21,573 nt of DNA from a virus, in the IMG/VR virus record IMGVR_UViG_3300023223_000088, positions 1-21,573 of that record; one strand, written 5' to 3'. Below, one piece after another: positions 1 to 6,898 of this stretch. The number at the start of each line of letters is the position of its first letter. Position 1 is the stretch's first letter. The notes below the pieces were generated by a model that had not been told where the DNA came from, ran no database searches, and saw only the letters and a list, made by a program, of their open reading frames with translations. The position numbers were made by a program, and so were the translations under genes.

Positions 1-32
1 AAGGCGGCTTAACATCTAACCATCAAAACCTT

Positions 33-194
33 ATGACACTTAAGCAATTAATCGAACAACACCCTGAATGGGCAGACCATCAAATTGTGGTCTGGAACGG
101 GGACGGATATGACTGGCTCAGCGGCTCGGGAACCGTGTTTGACATGCACGACGACGACGAGGACGTAGACGTAATCGTTTTTGCACCCAATTAA
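33..194 (+). CDS. Small acidic hypothetical protein (53 aa)
   Basis: This complete ORF begins MTLKQLIEQHPEWADHQIVV and ends VDVIVFAPN. It opens with a short helix, continues into an alternating hydrophobic stretch with several Trp and Gly residues, and carries an acidic run of Asp/Glu near residues 39-46. The function is not recognised. The ATG directly follows AAAACCTT, with no Shine-Dalgarno sequence, as at the 675 gene. The stop codon runs straight into the first intergenic hairpin. Its strand, packing and leader match the confirmed genes downstream, which is the main reason to accept an ORF this short. Confidence 0.6.
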   Translation: MTLKQLIEQHPEWADHQIVVWNGDGYDWLSGSGTVFDMHDDDEDVDVIVFAPN

Positions 195-196
195 CC

Positions 197-220
197 CCCT
201 ACAAAGTAGGGACACCTAAT
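197..220 (+). promoter_or_regulatory. Intergenic hairpin 1 with CTAATTCAA box
   Basis: The stem CCCTAC (197-202) and GTAGGG (206-211) encloses an AAA loop. The box CTAATTCAA follows at 216-224. The hairpin sits immediately after a stop codon and ahead of the next gene's leader. The same architecture recurs at 1142, 2209 and 4326. There is no T-run, so it does not look like an ordinary intrinsic terminator. Its role is unknown. Confidence 0.6.
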
Positions 221-266
221 TCAATCAATGGCAAGCCACAAAGGTTTGCTGGCACAATCAATCATC

Positions 267-449
267 ATGCACATCGAAGTAACAATCAAGGAAGTCTATG
301 GTAAAAAGCTCATCTATCCGCACTGTGATAGGGCAAAGGTTTTCACCACCATGTTAGGCACGAAAACGCTGACACTCCAACAGGTCAAGCATATCAATGC
401 GCTAGGCTTCGAGGTAAGGACTGTGAACACACAACCAGCAACAATATAA
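267..449 (+). CDS. Small hypothetical protein (60 aa)
   Basis: The protein starts MHIEVTIKEVYGKKLIYPHC and is rich in short beta-like segments; it resembles many small phage accessory proteins with no assigned role. An in-frame ATG lies upstream at 228 and would add 13 residues. I prefer 267 because it is preceded by ACAATCAATCATC, close to the A/C-rich leader found in front of other starts here, and because the 228 ATG comes only a few bases after the hairpin and CTAATTCAA box. No domain or motif is recognised. An AAAGGTTT octamer lies at 335. Confidence 0.6.
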   Translation: MHIEVTIKEVYGKKLIYPHCDRAKVFTTMLGTKTLTLQQVKHINALGFEVRTVNTQPATI

Positions 450-455
450 ATCACT

Positions 456-632
456 ATGAAAAGCATAGCATTATTCACCGCAATACTAACACTAGCCTTC
501 CTGCTTGGAGCAGTTCTGGCTGGCACGTTGTCATACTACACGTTCTACATCTATTCAGCGCCATTTTGGGTTGTTGTGATAGCCGTCTGGGCATTTCTCG
601 TCCCTTTCATCATAAAGACATGTAGCCGATAG
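456..632 (+). CDS. Small two-helix membrane protein (58 aa)
   Basis: The ORF encodes a very hydrophobic peptide. A first membrane segment spans about residues 3-24 and a second about 37-54, with a short Tyr-rich turn between them and a basic C-terminus ending KTCSR. Two hairpin-like helices with a charged tail fit a small phage membrane protein such as a holin-type or superinfection-exclusion factor, but nothing in the sequence selects one. The first helix could also be read as a signal peptide (AVLAG). The start is preceded by AACAATATAAATCA, a 14-base sequence repeated before the gene at 3244. Confidence 0.6.
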   Translation: MKSIALFTAILTLAFLLGAVLAGTLSYYTFYIYSAPFWVVVIAVWAFLVPFIIKTCSR

Positions 633-674
633 CTCGGCAATTCATCAACCATCAACCACAAACCTTATATTACT

Positions 675-1115
675 ATGAATAAATCAGATATAAAATCTAT
701 GCTCACTGGCGGCAAGTCGTCGTCGGTGGCAACTCAACCCGAACCACCACCAGAAATGCGAAAGAAGACACTCACAACCATCACAGCCATACTCGTAGCC
801 GCTATTGCAGCGGTAGACTGGCAAAACGTTGACACATTCAAGGTCAAAACACCACGAAAAAAGGGTGTTAAGGCTGGTGATCCACGCACTGTAATCACTG
901 GCATCCCAACGGATGCACTCAAAAAGATATGGCGCAAAAACAAGGTCGAACTCAAGCAAATTGGGTTCACTTTGTTCCCTGTTAGCCGGGAAAAAACTGG
1001 CGAAACCAAGACCGTGAAGGGCAGAACCTTCGAGATCGTCAAGAAACAATGGCAGGCACGATTGACTGTCAATGATAACAATAAAGCGCTTGCAACTGCG
1101 ATAGCAATTGGCTAA
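675..1115 (+). CDS. Hypothetical protein with N-terminal DIKxML motif
   Basis: A 146-residue basic protein of unknown function. Residues 5-17 (SDIKSMLTGGKSS) closely match residues 5-18 of the 517-aa protein at 4386 (LDIKGMLMAGLKTS). Both then run into low-complexity sequence, here PEPPPE. A hydrophobic stretch near residues 32-47 (TLTTITAILVAAIAAV) could be a membrane helix or a buried helix. The C-terminal half is Lys/Arg-rich and looks folded. The start follows CACAAACCTTATATTACT with no Shine-Dalgarno sequence. The shared N-terminus suggests a common partner or sorting signal within the phage; that is inference. Confidence 0.75.
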   Translation: MNKSDIKSMLTGGKSSSVATQPEPPPEMRKKTLTTITAILVAAIAAVDWQNVDTFKVKTPRKKGVKAGDPRTVITGIPTDALKKIWRKNKVELKQIGFTLFPVSREKTGETKTVKGRTFEIVKKQWQARLTVNDNNKALATAIAIG

Positions 1116-1141
1116 CACAAACCTTTGCACCAGCCCAAAAC

Positions 1142-1170
1142 CCCCTCGTAAGAGGGGAGGGCTAATGCAA
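1142..1170 (+). promoter_or_regulatory. Intergenic hairpin 2 with CTAATGCAA box
   Basis: CCCCTC (1142-1147) pairs with GAGGGG (1152-1157) around a GTAA loop. CTAATGCAA follows at 1162-1170, one base different from the box in copies 1, 3 and 4. It lies in the 104-base gap before the AAA+ ATPase gene. No T-run follows. Confidence 0.6.
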
Positions 1171-1186
1171 ATGGCAAACGCTTCAC

Positions 1187-1197
1187 AACTCACAATC
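1187..1197 (+). promoter_or_regulatory. Leader motif AACTCACAATC upstream of the ATPase gene
   Basis: This is one copy of a recurrent leader sequence, ACTCACAAYC, found shortly before many starts in the window (4366, 6885, 7143, 7910, 9005, 17388, 17432, 21515). Here it lies 22 bases before the ATG at 1220, and no purine-rich ribosome-binding site is visible. Confidence 0.5.
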
Positions 1198-1219
1198 TCA
1201 CACTAAACATCACATCACT

Positions 1220-2203
1220 ATGTCGGATAAAGAAAAACAATTCGCTGATCTACTCAAGGAGATGGTCGGCTTCAACAAGGAAACGATTACTGCGCTGGTC
1301 AAAGAGACGAGCGGTAATATGATAGGCGAGAGGGTCAACGAACTGGCTGAAGGATTATCCAATATCCTCACCAAATTTGAAGAGTCAATCGATACGCAAA
1401 TCAAGAAGGCTACCAAGCACCTGAAGGCAACGCACAAGGAAGTGCATCTCATCAAGGATGGCAAAACGCGTGTCGTCAAGGGGCACACTCATCCCATGTA
1501 TGAGAAAGCAATCAAGCTTTGTCGTCACCCTAAAATAAACCTTTTACTGGTGGGGCCAAGCGGATGCGGAAAAACTCACATGGCAATGATGATAGCGGAA
1601 GGGCTAGGGCTCAAGCACTACTGTCAGGGCTGCTGTGAAGACACAACCAAAGGCACGTTCGTTGGTATCAATCTGCCGAATGAATACATTCCAGGCACGG
1701 TGGAAAGAGTTATGAGGGACGGTGGCCTTTTGTTGATCGATGAATTCGATGCGCTCAATGCCAACGTTGCACTGATAATCAATGCTGCCCTATCTAATGG
1801 ATACATGGTCAATGCCAGAGGCGAGGTCGTCAAACAGCACGACGACTGTGTTATTATAGTGAGCGCCAATACGTTTGGCCGGGGTGCTGACCGCCTATTT
1901 TGTGGACGGAATCAGCTTGATGCTGCCACAATGGAGCGTGTCTATGCTCTGGACATGGATTATGATACGGACTTCGAGACCCAAATTGGCACGAAAGAAC
2001 TGTGCGATTTTGTCTGGGGCATTCGTGCCAAGGCAATCAAGAACCGTGTCCGCATATCAGTAGGCTCACGTTGGATTGAGAAGGGGCAAGCGGCAATGGA
2101 TTGCGGCGTTGCACTGAAGGAAGTCCAGAACGATTTGACATCCCATCTATCGATGGATGAGCGCAAACAAGTAGGGCTCACCCCTACGAAGTCAGCGGCA
2201 TAG
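1220..2203 (+). CDS. CobS/MoxR-like AAA+ ATPase
   Basis: A 327-residue single-module AAA+ ATPase. The N-terminal ~90 residues are helical and probably coiled. The ATPase core shows Walker A GPSGCGKT (112-119), Walker B GLLLIDEFDA with the acidic pair D174/E175, and a sensor-1 region IIVSANTF with N217; arginines at 221, 225 and 240 are finger candidates. The short core resembles the CobS/MoxR-type ATPases carried by many phages, which typically work as chaperone-like motors with a VWA-fold partner. The next gene fits that partner. The actual substrate is unknown; cobalt insertion is unlikely in a phage lacking other cobalamin genes. It starts after a leader with no Shine-Dalgarno sequence. 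Confidence 0.88.
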   Translation: MSDKEKQFADLLKEMVGFNKETITALVKETSGNMIGERVNELAEGLSNILTKFEESIDTQIKKATKHLKATHKEVHLIKDGKTRVVKGHTHPMYEKAIKLCRHPKINLLLVGPSGCGKTHMAMMIAEGLGLKHYCQGCCEDTTKGTFVGINLPNEYIPGTVERVMRDGGLLLIDEFDALNANVALIINAALSNGYMVNARGEVVKQHDDCVIIVSANTFGRGADRLFCGRNQLDAATMERVYALDMDYDTDFETQIGTKELCDFVWGIRAKAIKNRVRISVGSRWIEKGQAAMDCGVALKEVQNDLTSHLSMDERKQVGLTPTKSAA

Positions 2204-2208
2204 TGAAC

Positions 2209-2240
2209 CTCCCCCGAAAGGGGGAGTGTGCTAATTCAAT
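2209..2240 (+). promoter_or_regulatory. Intergenic hairpin 3 (GAAA tetraloop) with CTAATTCAA box
   Basis: The strongest copy of the element. CTCCCCC (2209-2215) and GGGGGAG (2220-2226) close a GNRA-type GAAA tetraloop. CTAATTCAA follows at 2231-2239. It separates the ATPase gene from its probable VWA-like partner. No T-run follows, so it would work as an RNA structure and not as a textbook intrinsic terminator. Confidence 0.65.
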
Positions 2241-2264
2241 CATCACAATCAACAATCACTTATC

Positions 2265-3215
2265 ATGTCATACACAAAAGCAAAAAATTCTGAGGTCGAT
2301 GAGACCAAGGGCAACACTCGTTACATACACTGGGAATCACTGCAAGGTATGGTCGAGTGCGCAAGGGCTGACCAATTCTGCGCAGCAAATCCTGAACACC
2401 ACATCAGCAACGAGTCCATGTTTAATGCATGGATCAATGAGGATGAAAGTCAATCGAAGCCTCAGTTTTATGTCGGGCCTCACTGGTATAAGCAAGGCAT
2501 CAGGTTCGCTGACATATTAAAGATGAACACTCACCCGAATCTCAATGAATACATGAACGAGATGCACAAGTTTGAAACGAAAAACCTTGAGGGATTTGTC
2601 GCCAAGAAAAAGCGGAGGCGTAAGCGTATCAGGGAGGAAGGTGAATCAGTCAGCATAGATCACTATGTTGACGACCCAAACCTTTGCATGACTGAAATAT
2701 ATACTGATCGTGTGGCCTCAAATATATGTGGGTTCATTGATCTTGTGTCCGAGGTCGGCGGCAATAGCAACATGTCTTCAGAGCAGCTAGAAAATTCAGG
2801 GCTTGCGGCATCGGCACTAGCTGACGCACTCGAAGACATTGGATACAGGGTGCGAATCATCATGGCTCACAAAGTAACCGAGCAAGATCCGAGAGCGGCA
2901 CACAATGTAAATATATATACCTGCATCATCAAGCACTACAATGAACCGCTTGATATGGGCAGGGTTGGCTTCACCATTGGAACTGGTGGGTTTTATCGGA
3001 CTGTTATGTTCAGCACCTATGCAAAATGCGCACTCGAAAGGGTGGCTCGTTCACTCGGCGCTGCTGTAGAGATAAAAGAAAGCGATCTTAAGAAGCTGCC
3101 AGTGGACATCAGCGAGAACAGTGTGATGCTGCCACGTATGAGAAGTCGGGAGGAAGCCGAACGATTCGTGAAGAAAACCATCGAAGAGAAACGCAAGGAA
3201 GCTGAAGCTGCCTAG
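2265..3215 (+). CDS. Probable VWA-fold partner of the AAA+ ATPase (DUF7192-like)
   Basis: A 316-residue protein. Residues 155-200 read CGFIDLVSEVGG, a short Ser/Asn-rich segment, then LENSGLAASALADALEDIGY followed by RVRIIM. This is the strand, loop, helix, strand pattern at the front of VWA domains. The canonical metal site DxSxS is absent: D159 is followed by L-V-S. From memory of the family this matches phage DUF7192-type proteins encoded beside CobS-like ATPases. A basic patch (KKKRRRKRIR, about residue 109-118) precedes the domain, and the C-terminus is a charged helix. Position directly after the ATPase supports a MoxR/VWA-style pair. The family label is recalled, not searched. Confidence 0.65.
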   Translation: MSYTKAKNSEVDETKGNTRYIHWESLQGMVECARADQFCAANPEHHISNESMFNAWINEDESQSKPQFYVGPHWYKQGIRFADILKMNTHPNLNEYMNEMHKFETKNLEGFVAKKKRRRKRIREEGESVSIDHYVDDPNLCMTEIYTDRVASNICGFIDLVSEVGGNSNMSSEQLENSGLAASALADALEDIGYRVRIIMAHKVTEQDPRAAHNVNIYTCIIKHYNEPLDMGRVGFTIGTGGFYRTVMFSTYAKCALERVARSLGAAVEIKESDLKKLPVDISENSVMLPRMRSREEAERFVKKTIEEKRKEAEAA

Positions 3216-3243
3216 CATATCACAACCATCAACAATATAAATC

Positions 3244-3735
3244 ATGTCCCAACAAAAAATAGTTACACTCGCATTGAGTTACGATCCGAGTAGCATGGGC
3301 CCGCAGTGTTTTAATTCAGTAGAATTATTCCGAGGCTCCGACATGCGTGACGCTGCTGAAAAGCTTATGACACACATGAAGGAACGACTGGGTGCGACTG
3401 CTTGCGCTGAACTAGCAGCCGAGATAAGCCATGCCTTCGATTCATTTCAGGTAGACCGCAAGATCAGGGGCGTGCAGTCATACACTCGCGACACTCCAAG
3501 CGACAGCGATTCCAACTGGAAACTGGACTACTACAACTACCCAGTGTTTGCATTTCAAATGCTGCTTAGTGAGAGGATAGCAGGCAAAGCAACAATCATA
3601 TCCGAGGATCATTCGAGCGCTGTCAAGAGGGCCGAAGGGATACTCAATACTGTAGGCATGGACGGATTCGTAGGCCACTACTTAAACGTTCGTGATCGTG
3701 GCATAGAAGTAATCGATAGCCGCCAAGTAGGATGA
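3244..3735 (+). CDS. Hypothetical protein (163 aa)
   Basis: A soluble, mixed alpha/beta protein with no recognised motif. The N-terminal part looks like strands followed by helices (residues 31-67), with a hydrophilic central loop containing DTPSDSDSNW. The start is preceded by AACAATATAAATC, an almost exact repeat of the leader of the 456 gene. The end overlaps the next gene by four bases (ATGA), implying translational coupling with the membrane protein at 3732. It belongs to the transcription group of the ATPase/VWA-like pair, but no functional link can be shown from the sequence. Confidence 0.75.
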   Translation: MSQQKIVTLALSYDPSSMGPQCFNSVELFRGSDMRDAAEKLMTHMKERLGATACAELAAEISHAFDSFQVDRKIRGVQSYTRDTPSDSDSNWKLDYYNYPVFAFQMLLSERIAGKATIISEDHSSAVKRAEGILNTVGMDGFVGHYLNVRDRGIEVIDSRQVG

Positions 3736-4034
3736 TAGCCGCCAGGGGATTCGACGAGGACGAAGACAAGATAGATGTCAAGGTCACTCTAGCAAGCAGG
3801 ACTGAGCGTATCAAATACAAGATACGCCAGTGTTACTATTGTATATGCAAATTATTCTTCGACATCTTTATCCTGCTGGCTGCGGTGCATTACATATTCA
3901 GCGGCATGATACTCGAAGCGATAGGCTGCTTCATACTCGTAGAGCTACGTGAATTCAAGCGTGACATGGAGAAGGCAGGCAAGCACACGAACATCAGAGT
4001 ATTTCAAGAACCATTCCAACCCAAAGGCAAATGA
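3732..4034 (+). CDS. Small membrane protein (100 aa)
   Basis: The first 30 residues are charged. They are followed by a Cys-rich stretch (CYYCICK, 34-40) and a hydrophobic region at about 41-70 that can form one long or two short membrane helices with a Gly-containing turn near 57-58. A basic cytoplasmic-type tail follows. Both ends use four-base ATGA overlaps, with the 3244 gene upstream and the 4031 gene downstream, so the three are probably translated as a coupled set. The function is unknown. Confidence 0.7.
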   Translation: MIAARGFDEDEDKIDVKVTLASRTERIKYKIRQCYYCICKLFFDIFILLAAVHYIFSGMILEAIGCFILVELREFKRDMEKAGKHTNIRVFQEPFQPKGK

Positions 4035-4324
4035 GCAACAACGACGACGACAAATATAAATATCACATCCAGTTTCTACTACTGAGGCTAGTGAACCACG
4101 CTATTGCGGTGACTGAAAAGAAACCGAAGGACATCATCGACAAGGCTAAAAGGTTTGTGATGCGTAGCATTGCAGTGGCACAGGTTCACCAGCTTGACAT
4201 CAAACAGTTGTGCGACGACACGTTCGTGCAGATACGTGACGAACGATTGAACGGTGACAGCGACGACGAGCTGTTGTCATTCATCTATCAACACATCAAC
4301 GAAATCACAGCCAACCATGCTTAA
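4031..4324 (+). CDS. Small helical hypothetical protein (97 aa)
   Basis: A predicted mostly helical soluble protein with acidic ends (SNNDDDKYK at the start; NGDSDDELLSF near the end). The middle (about 12-60) looks like an amphipathic helical bundle. No known family is recognised. It overlaps the previous gene by ATGA, and its stop codon is immediately followed by hairpin 4. An AAAGGTTT octamer lies inside the gene at 4149. Confidence 0.7.
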   Translation: MSNNDDDKYKYHIQFLLLRLVNHAIAVTEKKPKDIIDKAKRFVMRSIAVAQVHQLDIKQLCDDTFVQIRDERLNGDSDDELLSFIYQHINEITANHA

Positions 4325-4325
4325 C

Positions 4326-4350
4326 CCCCTGTAAGGGGAGGACTAATTCA
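4326..4350 (+). promoter_or_regulatory. Intergenic hairpin 4 with CTAATTCAA box
   Basis: CCCCT (4326-4330) pairs with AGGGG (4334-4338) around a GTA loop, and CTAATTCAA follows at 4343-4351. It begins two bases after the stop codon of the 4031 gene and precedes the leader of the 4386 gene, the same placement as copies 1-3. Confidence 0.6.
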
Positions 4351-4385
4351 AACAACACAATCATCAACTCACAACCACAAAAATT

Positions 4386-5939
4386 ATGACAGTAAAACTT
4401 GACATCAAAGGGATGCTAATGGCGGGGCTCAAGACGAGCGCACCGAAGGCAGCAGCGCCCGTAAAGGATGCGCCACATGTCGTAGTCAAAGAGGCTACCA
4501 TGAAGCCTCATAAAAAATACGATTACAAAGCGCCAACTGACGGCAAAGAAAGATCGATAAAGGAACTCATAGAAACTTTGCCCGAACCATACAGGTCACA
4601 GGCTATCGCTAATGCAACCTATGATCTCTCTAAGTTTAAGTATAGGAATGCACAGGAAGCAATAGGCGGGGCGTTCTCTTGGACTGAAAGCCCAGAGGGA
4701 TATTCATATTGGGCTGATGTGTCTAATTGGACGGTAGACAAAGCCGACTTGCCACCACCACCACCACCGAAGCCGGAGAAGAAGGTAGTAAAGAAGGTCG
4801 CGAAGAAAAAGTTTGCGAAGAAAAAATCTTCTGATCCACGTAGCCCCGACAACACACCAGTGCCAGAGCCAGTAGCAGCACCAGCACCGGAGCCTGAACC
4901 GAGTGGAGATGCACCCGAACCAGCACCGGAGCCAGTGCCAGAGAAAGCTGACGAGCCGGAGACACCACCCGAACCAGCGCCATCACCGCCACCGCCTCCA
5001 CCTAAGCCGTGTAAACCACCGACACCACCGGAGGAACCGAAGGCAGAGCCGAAGCCTCCACCACCAGAGTATGTAGGCACACACGAACTGGCTCAACGTG
5101 TTATGATCGTCAACGTTCACGTAAAACTTTGGGAAGGCAAGCGCACTGACAGTAGCGTAGGTAAGAAAATTATCCGTGAAGCAAATGCGAACGACGATGC
5201 AGGTAACTTCGTTAAAAACCTTATTAACCGGGACAAATACATCAAGCCCATCGAAAAGATACGAACACTAGCGAAGGCCACGCTGTATAAATACACAATG
5301 CCTTGGGGCTATGGCTCACGGGTCGTCACCGTCGATGCGTTCAAGAAACTGAGCGACGAGATACAATCCTTAATGACTCAGTTCGAGTATGCCGTAGGCA
5401 ACTTCATCGCACAAGATTATGACACTGCGAAGGAAGAAGCGGCCACCATACTCGGTGATCTATATAAGGAAGGCGACTACCCGGAGAAGTCAGCGCTCAA
5501 TGACAAGTTCGCTATGCACCTGGATGTCACCCCGTTCCCAACGGAGATCAAACTCAAACTGCCGGACGATGTGCTTGCTGACATCAAAAAGAATGTCGAA
5601 GATGGCATGTCTAACAAATGCATGGAGGCGTTGAACCTGCTAGTCAACAGGCTCGACAAAGCTTTGTCTGACTTCGCAGAGAAGGTGCGCAAAGACCCGA
5701 AGGAATGGCATGATTGCATCGTGCAAAACCTGAAGGACATGCTGGACATTGCACCATCACTTAACGTAACGAACGATGCTACACTTATGAAGGTGATCGA
5801 CACCGCAAAGACACGGCTTAAAGTTGTGCTTGCGATGGACACTAAGGAAGTGAGATCGCTCGTTGAAACCACACGAACAGACTTTGCTAAGAAAGCAGCG
5901 ACATCTGCGGAGGACATCCGCAAGCTGCTACTTGGTTGA
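4386..5939 (+). CDS. Large protein with DIKxML N-terminus and proline-rich linker
   Basis: A 517-residue protein in three parts. Residues 1-121 carry the DIKGML motif shared with the 675 gene and then a segment of the form LPEPYRSQAI...AIGGAFSWTESPEGYSYW; I recall similar segments in many phage hypothetical proteins, but have no name for them. Residues 123-229 are a Pro/Glu/Ala/Lys linker with polyproline runs and a basic block rich in KK, reminiscent of TonB-type spacers or histone-like tails. Residues 230-517 look folded and helical. The linker suggests bridging between two sites, or nucleic-acid contact through the basic block; both are inference. It is preceded by an AACTCACAACC leader (4366-4376). 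Confidence 0.8.
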   Translation: MTVKLDIKGMLMAGLKTSAPKAAAPVKDAPHVVVKEATMKPHKKYDYKAPTDGKERSIKELIETLPEPYRSQAIANATYDLSKFKYRNAQEAIGGAFSWTESPEGYSYWADVSNWTVDKADLPPPPPPKPEKKVVKKVAKKKFAKKKSSDPRSPDNTPVPEPVAAPAPEPEPSGDAPEPAPEPVPEKADEPETPPEPAPSPPPPPPKPCKPPTPPEEPKAEPKPPPPEYVGTHELAQRVMIVNVHVKLWEGKRTDSSVGKKIIREANANDDAGNFVKNLINRDKYIKPIEKIRTLAKATLYKYTMPWGYGSRVVTVDAFKKLSDEIQSLMTQFEYAVGNFIAQDYDTAKEEAATILGDLYKEGDYPEKSALNDKFAMHLDVTPFPTEIKLKLPDDVLADIKKNVEDGMSNKCMEALNLLVNRLDKALSDFAEKVRKDPKEWHDCIVQNLKDMLDIAPSLNVTNDATLMKVIDTAKTRLKVVLAMDTKEVRSLVETTRTDFAKKAATSAEDIRKLLLG

Positions 5940-5954
5940 GGTTGATTGATGATC

Positions 5955-5974
5955 GGGGGTGTGCAAACACCCCC
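5955..5974 (+). terminator. Strong hairpin after the 4386 gene, possible terminator
   Basis: GGGGGTGT (5955-5962) pairs perfectly with ACACCCCC (5967-5974) around a GCAA tetraloop. The G-rich arm comes first, opposite to hairpins 1-4, and no CTAATTCAA box follows. The sequence after the stem, AAAACCTTTTATT, has only a weak T-rich run. It could be an inefficient intrinsic terminator or an RNA-stabilising structure. Confidence 0.4.
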
Positions 5975-6007
5975 AAAACCTTTTATTAACACAAACCAAA
6001 TCAACTC

Positions 6008-6493
6008 ATGGACTTAGATAAATACATAAAAGAAGTAGACAAGAAAGAAATCCCGCTAGTGCTGGCAGTGCTGCTCGAAGAACAGCAGCACAGTATCATA
6101 CTCGAAGAAAAAGGAATCAATAATCAATTGCTCGGAAGAATGTGTAAGCTACGACTGATACGTGTATGCACACACAACAAAGGTGGTATGCAGTTCGACG
6201 CATACATCACGACAATCGCACACGCTAACATGGTCGATCTGGACATGGATGATTTGCCTGACGACATGCCTGACGTTCTGAAAAAACATATCCTCACTTC
6301 AATCAGGGACAAGGCACAGAAACCAGAGCCAGACACTGCATCATGTATGTTCTTTTATAAAATACAAGATGCAGTTCAATACTTCTCCGCACAGTTCGAC
6401 ATGATTGCAGCCCGCATGGAGGCCGAGGCCGCGAAGATCCATGAGGAAGGCAAGCGCATGAAGGCAGCGGCAAAAGAAGGCGAAGAAAAATAA
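6008..6493 (+). CDS. Hypothetical protein, possibly winged-helix (161 aa)
   Basis: Residues 14-75 have the look of a compact helical domain with a beta wing: helix LVLAVLLEEQQHSI, helix NNQLLGRMCKLRLIRVC, then a Gly-containing hairpin GGMQFDAYITTIAH. This is the general layout of winged helix-turn-helix proteins, but no family is certain. The C-terminal 50 residues form a charged coiled-coil-like helix (MIAARMEAEAAKIHEEGKRM). No ribosome-binding site is visible, and the leader ends CAAATCAACTC before the ATG. A regulatory or nucleic-acid role is possible but unproven. Confidence 0.75.
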   Translation: MDLDKYIKEVDKKEIPLVLAVLLEEQQHSIILEEKGINNQLLGRMCKLRLIRVCTHNKGGMQFDAYITTIAHANMVDLDMDDLPDDMPDVLKKHILTSIRDKAQKPEPDTASCMFFYKIQDAVQYFSAQFDMIAARMEAEAAKIHEEGKRMKAAAKEGEEK

Positions 6494-6515
6494 CATCAAC
6501 CGCACGTATAATTAC

Positions 6516-6532
6516 AGGAGGAAACTATTATG
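6516..6532 (+). promoter_or_regulatory. Canonical Shine-Dalgarno AGGAGG before the 6530 gene
   Basis: AGGAGG lies in ACAGGAGGAAACTATT just before the ATG at 6530. It is notable because most intergenic starts in this window lack such a site and use the ACTCACAAYC leader. Only 7847 and possibly 21549 are similar. Confidence 0.75.
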
Positions 6533-6886
6533 AATGACCCAAGCAAAATAAGTGAAGCGGCAGTCATGGTAATGGACAACGAGGTATGCGAGCGCTTACT
6601 GTTCGAGGCTGGACAGCTAGAGAACCTGCGCAAGAAGCCTCAGAATCCCAGGCACACTATGAGCACGCTGTTCTTTAATTTTAACAAGCATTACATCATG
6701 GCAATGCTACACTACGGACACTCACTGGAAAAAGATAACGGCTACGTGCTGACCATGCTACCTGAAAAGTTTATTGGTAAGGAGGAAGCCGCCAAGTTTT
6801 TCGGTGAGATCATAGCGAGAGGACTCGGTGAACCAGAGAGTATGACATGGCGCACGATTCAATCACAAATCACAGAAAATAATTAA
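6530..6886 (+). CDS. Hypothetical protein (118 aa)
   Basis: A soluble protein with an N-terminal acidic helical part and a central segment rich in aromatic residues (LFFNFNKHYIMAMLHYG). No domain is recognised. It is one of the few genes here with a perfect AGGAGG ribosome-binding site, which suggests higher or separately controlled translation. The intergenic stretch in front contains TATAAT (about 6507-6512), a possible -10 box, but no convincing -35 element is seen. Confidence 0.75.
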   Translation: MNDPSKISEAAVMVMDNEVCERLLFEAGQLENLRKKPQNPRHTMSTLFFNFNKHYIMAMLHYGHSLEKDNGYVLTMLPEKFIGKEEAAKFFGEIIARGLGEPESMTWRTIQSQITENN

Positions 6887-6898
6887 CTCACAATCATC

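Noticed and set aside
228-266. Upstream ATG for the 267 gene
   Set aside because: The first ATG sits directly behind the hairpin and CTAATTCAA box, while 267 has the usual A/C-rich leader. It remains possible.
684-1193. 169-codon open frame on the - strand opposite the 675 gene
   Set aside because: It lies almost entirely antisense to a better-supported gene. The translation is Cys/Phe-rich and unlike a real protein, and no other - strand gene exists in the window.
2203-2520. 105-codon + strand frame starting at the ATPase stop codon
   Set aside because: It runs out of frame through the VWA-like gene, has low-quality composition, and would run through hairpin 3.
4619-5080. Gly/Ser-rich 153-codon frame on the - strand
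   Set aside because: It is the complement of the proline-codon-rich linker of the 4386 gene; the Gly runs are the mirror of CCA/CCG codons.
6486-6512. Sigma70-type promoter before the 6530 gene
   Set aside because: TATAAT is present but no convincing -35 hexamer lies at 16-18 bases, so I do not call a promoter.
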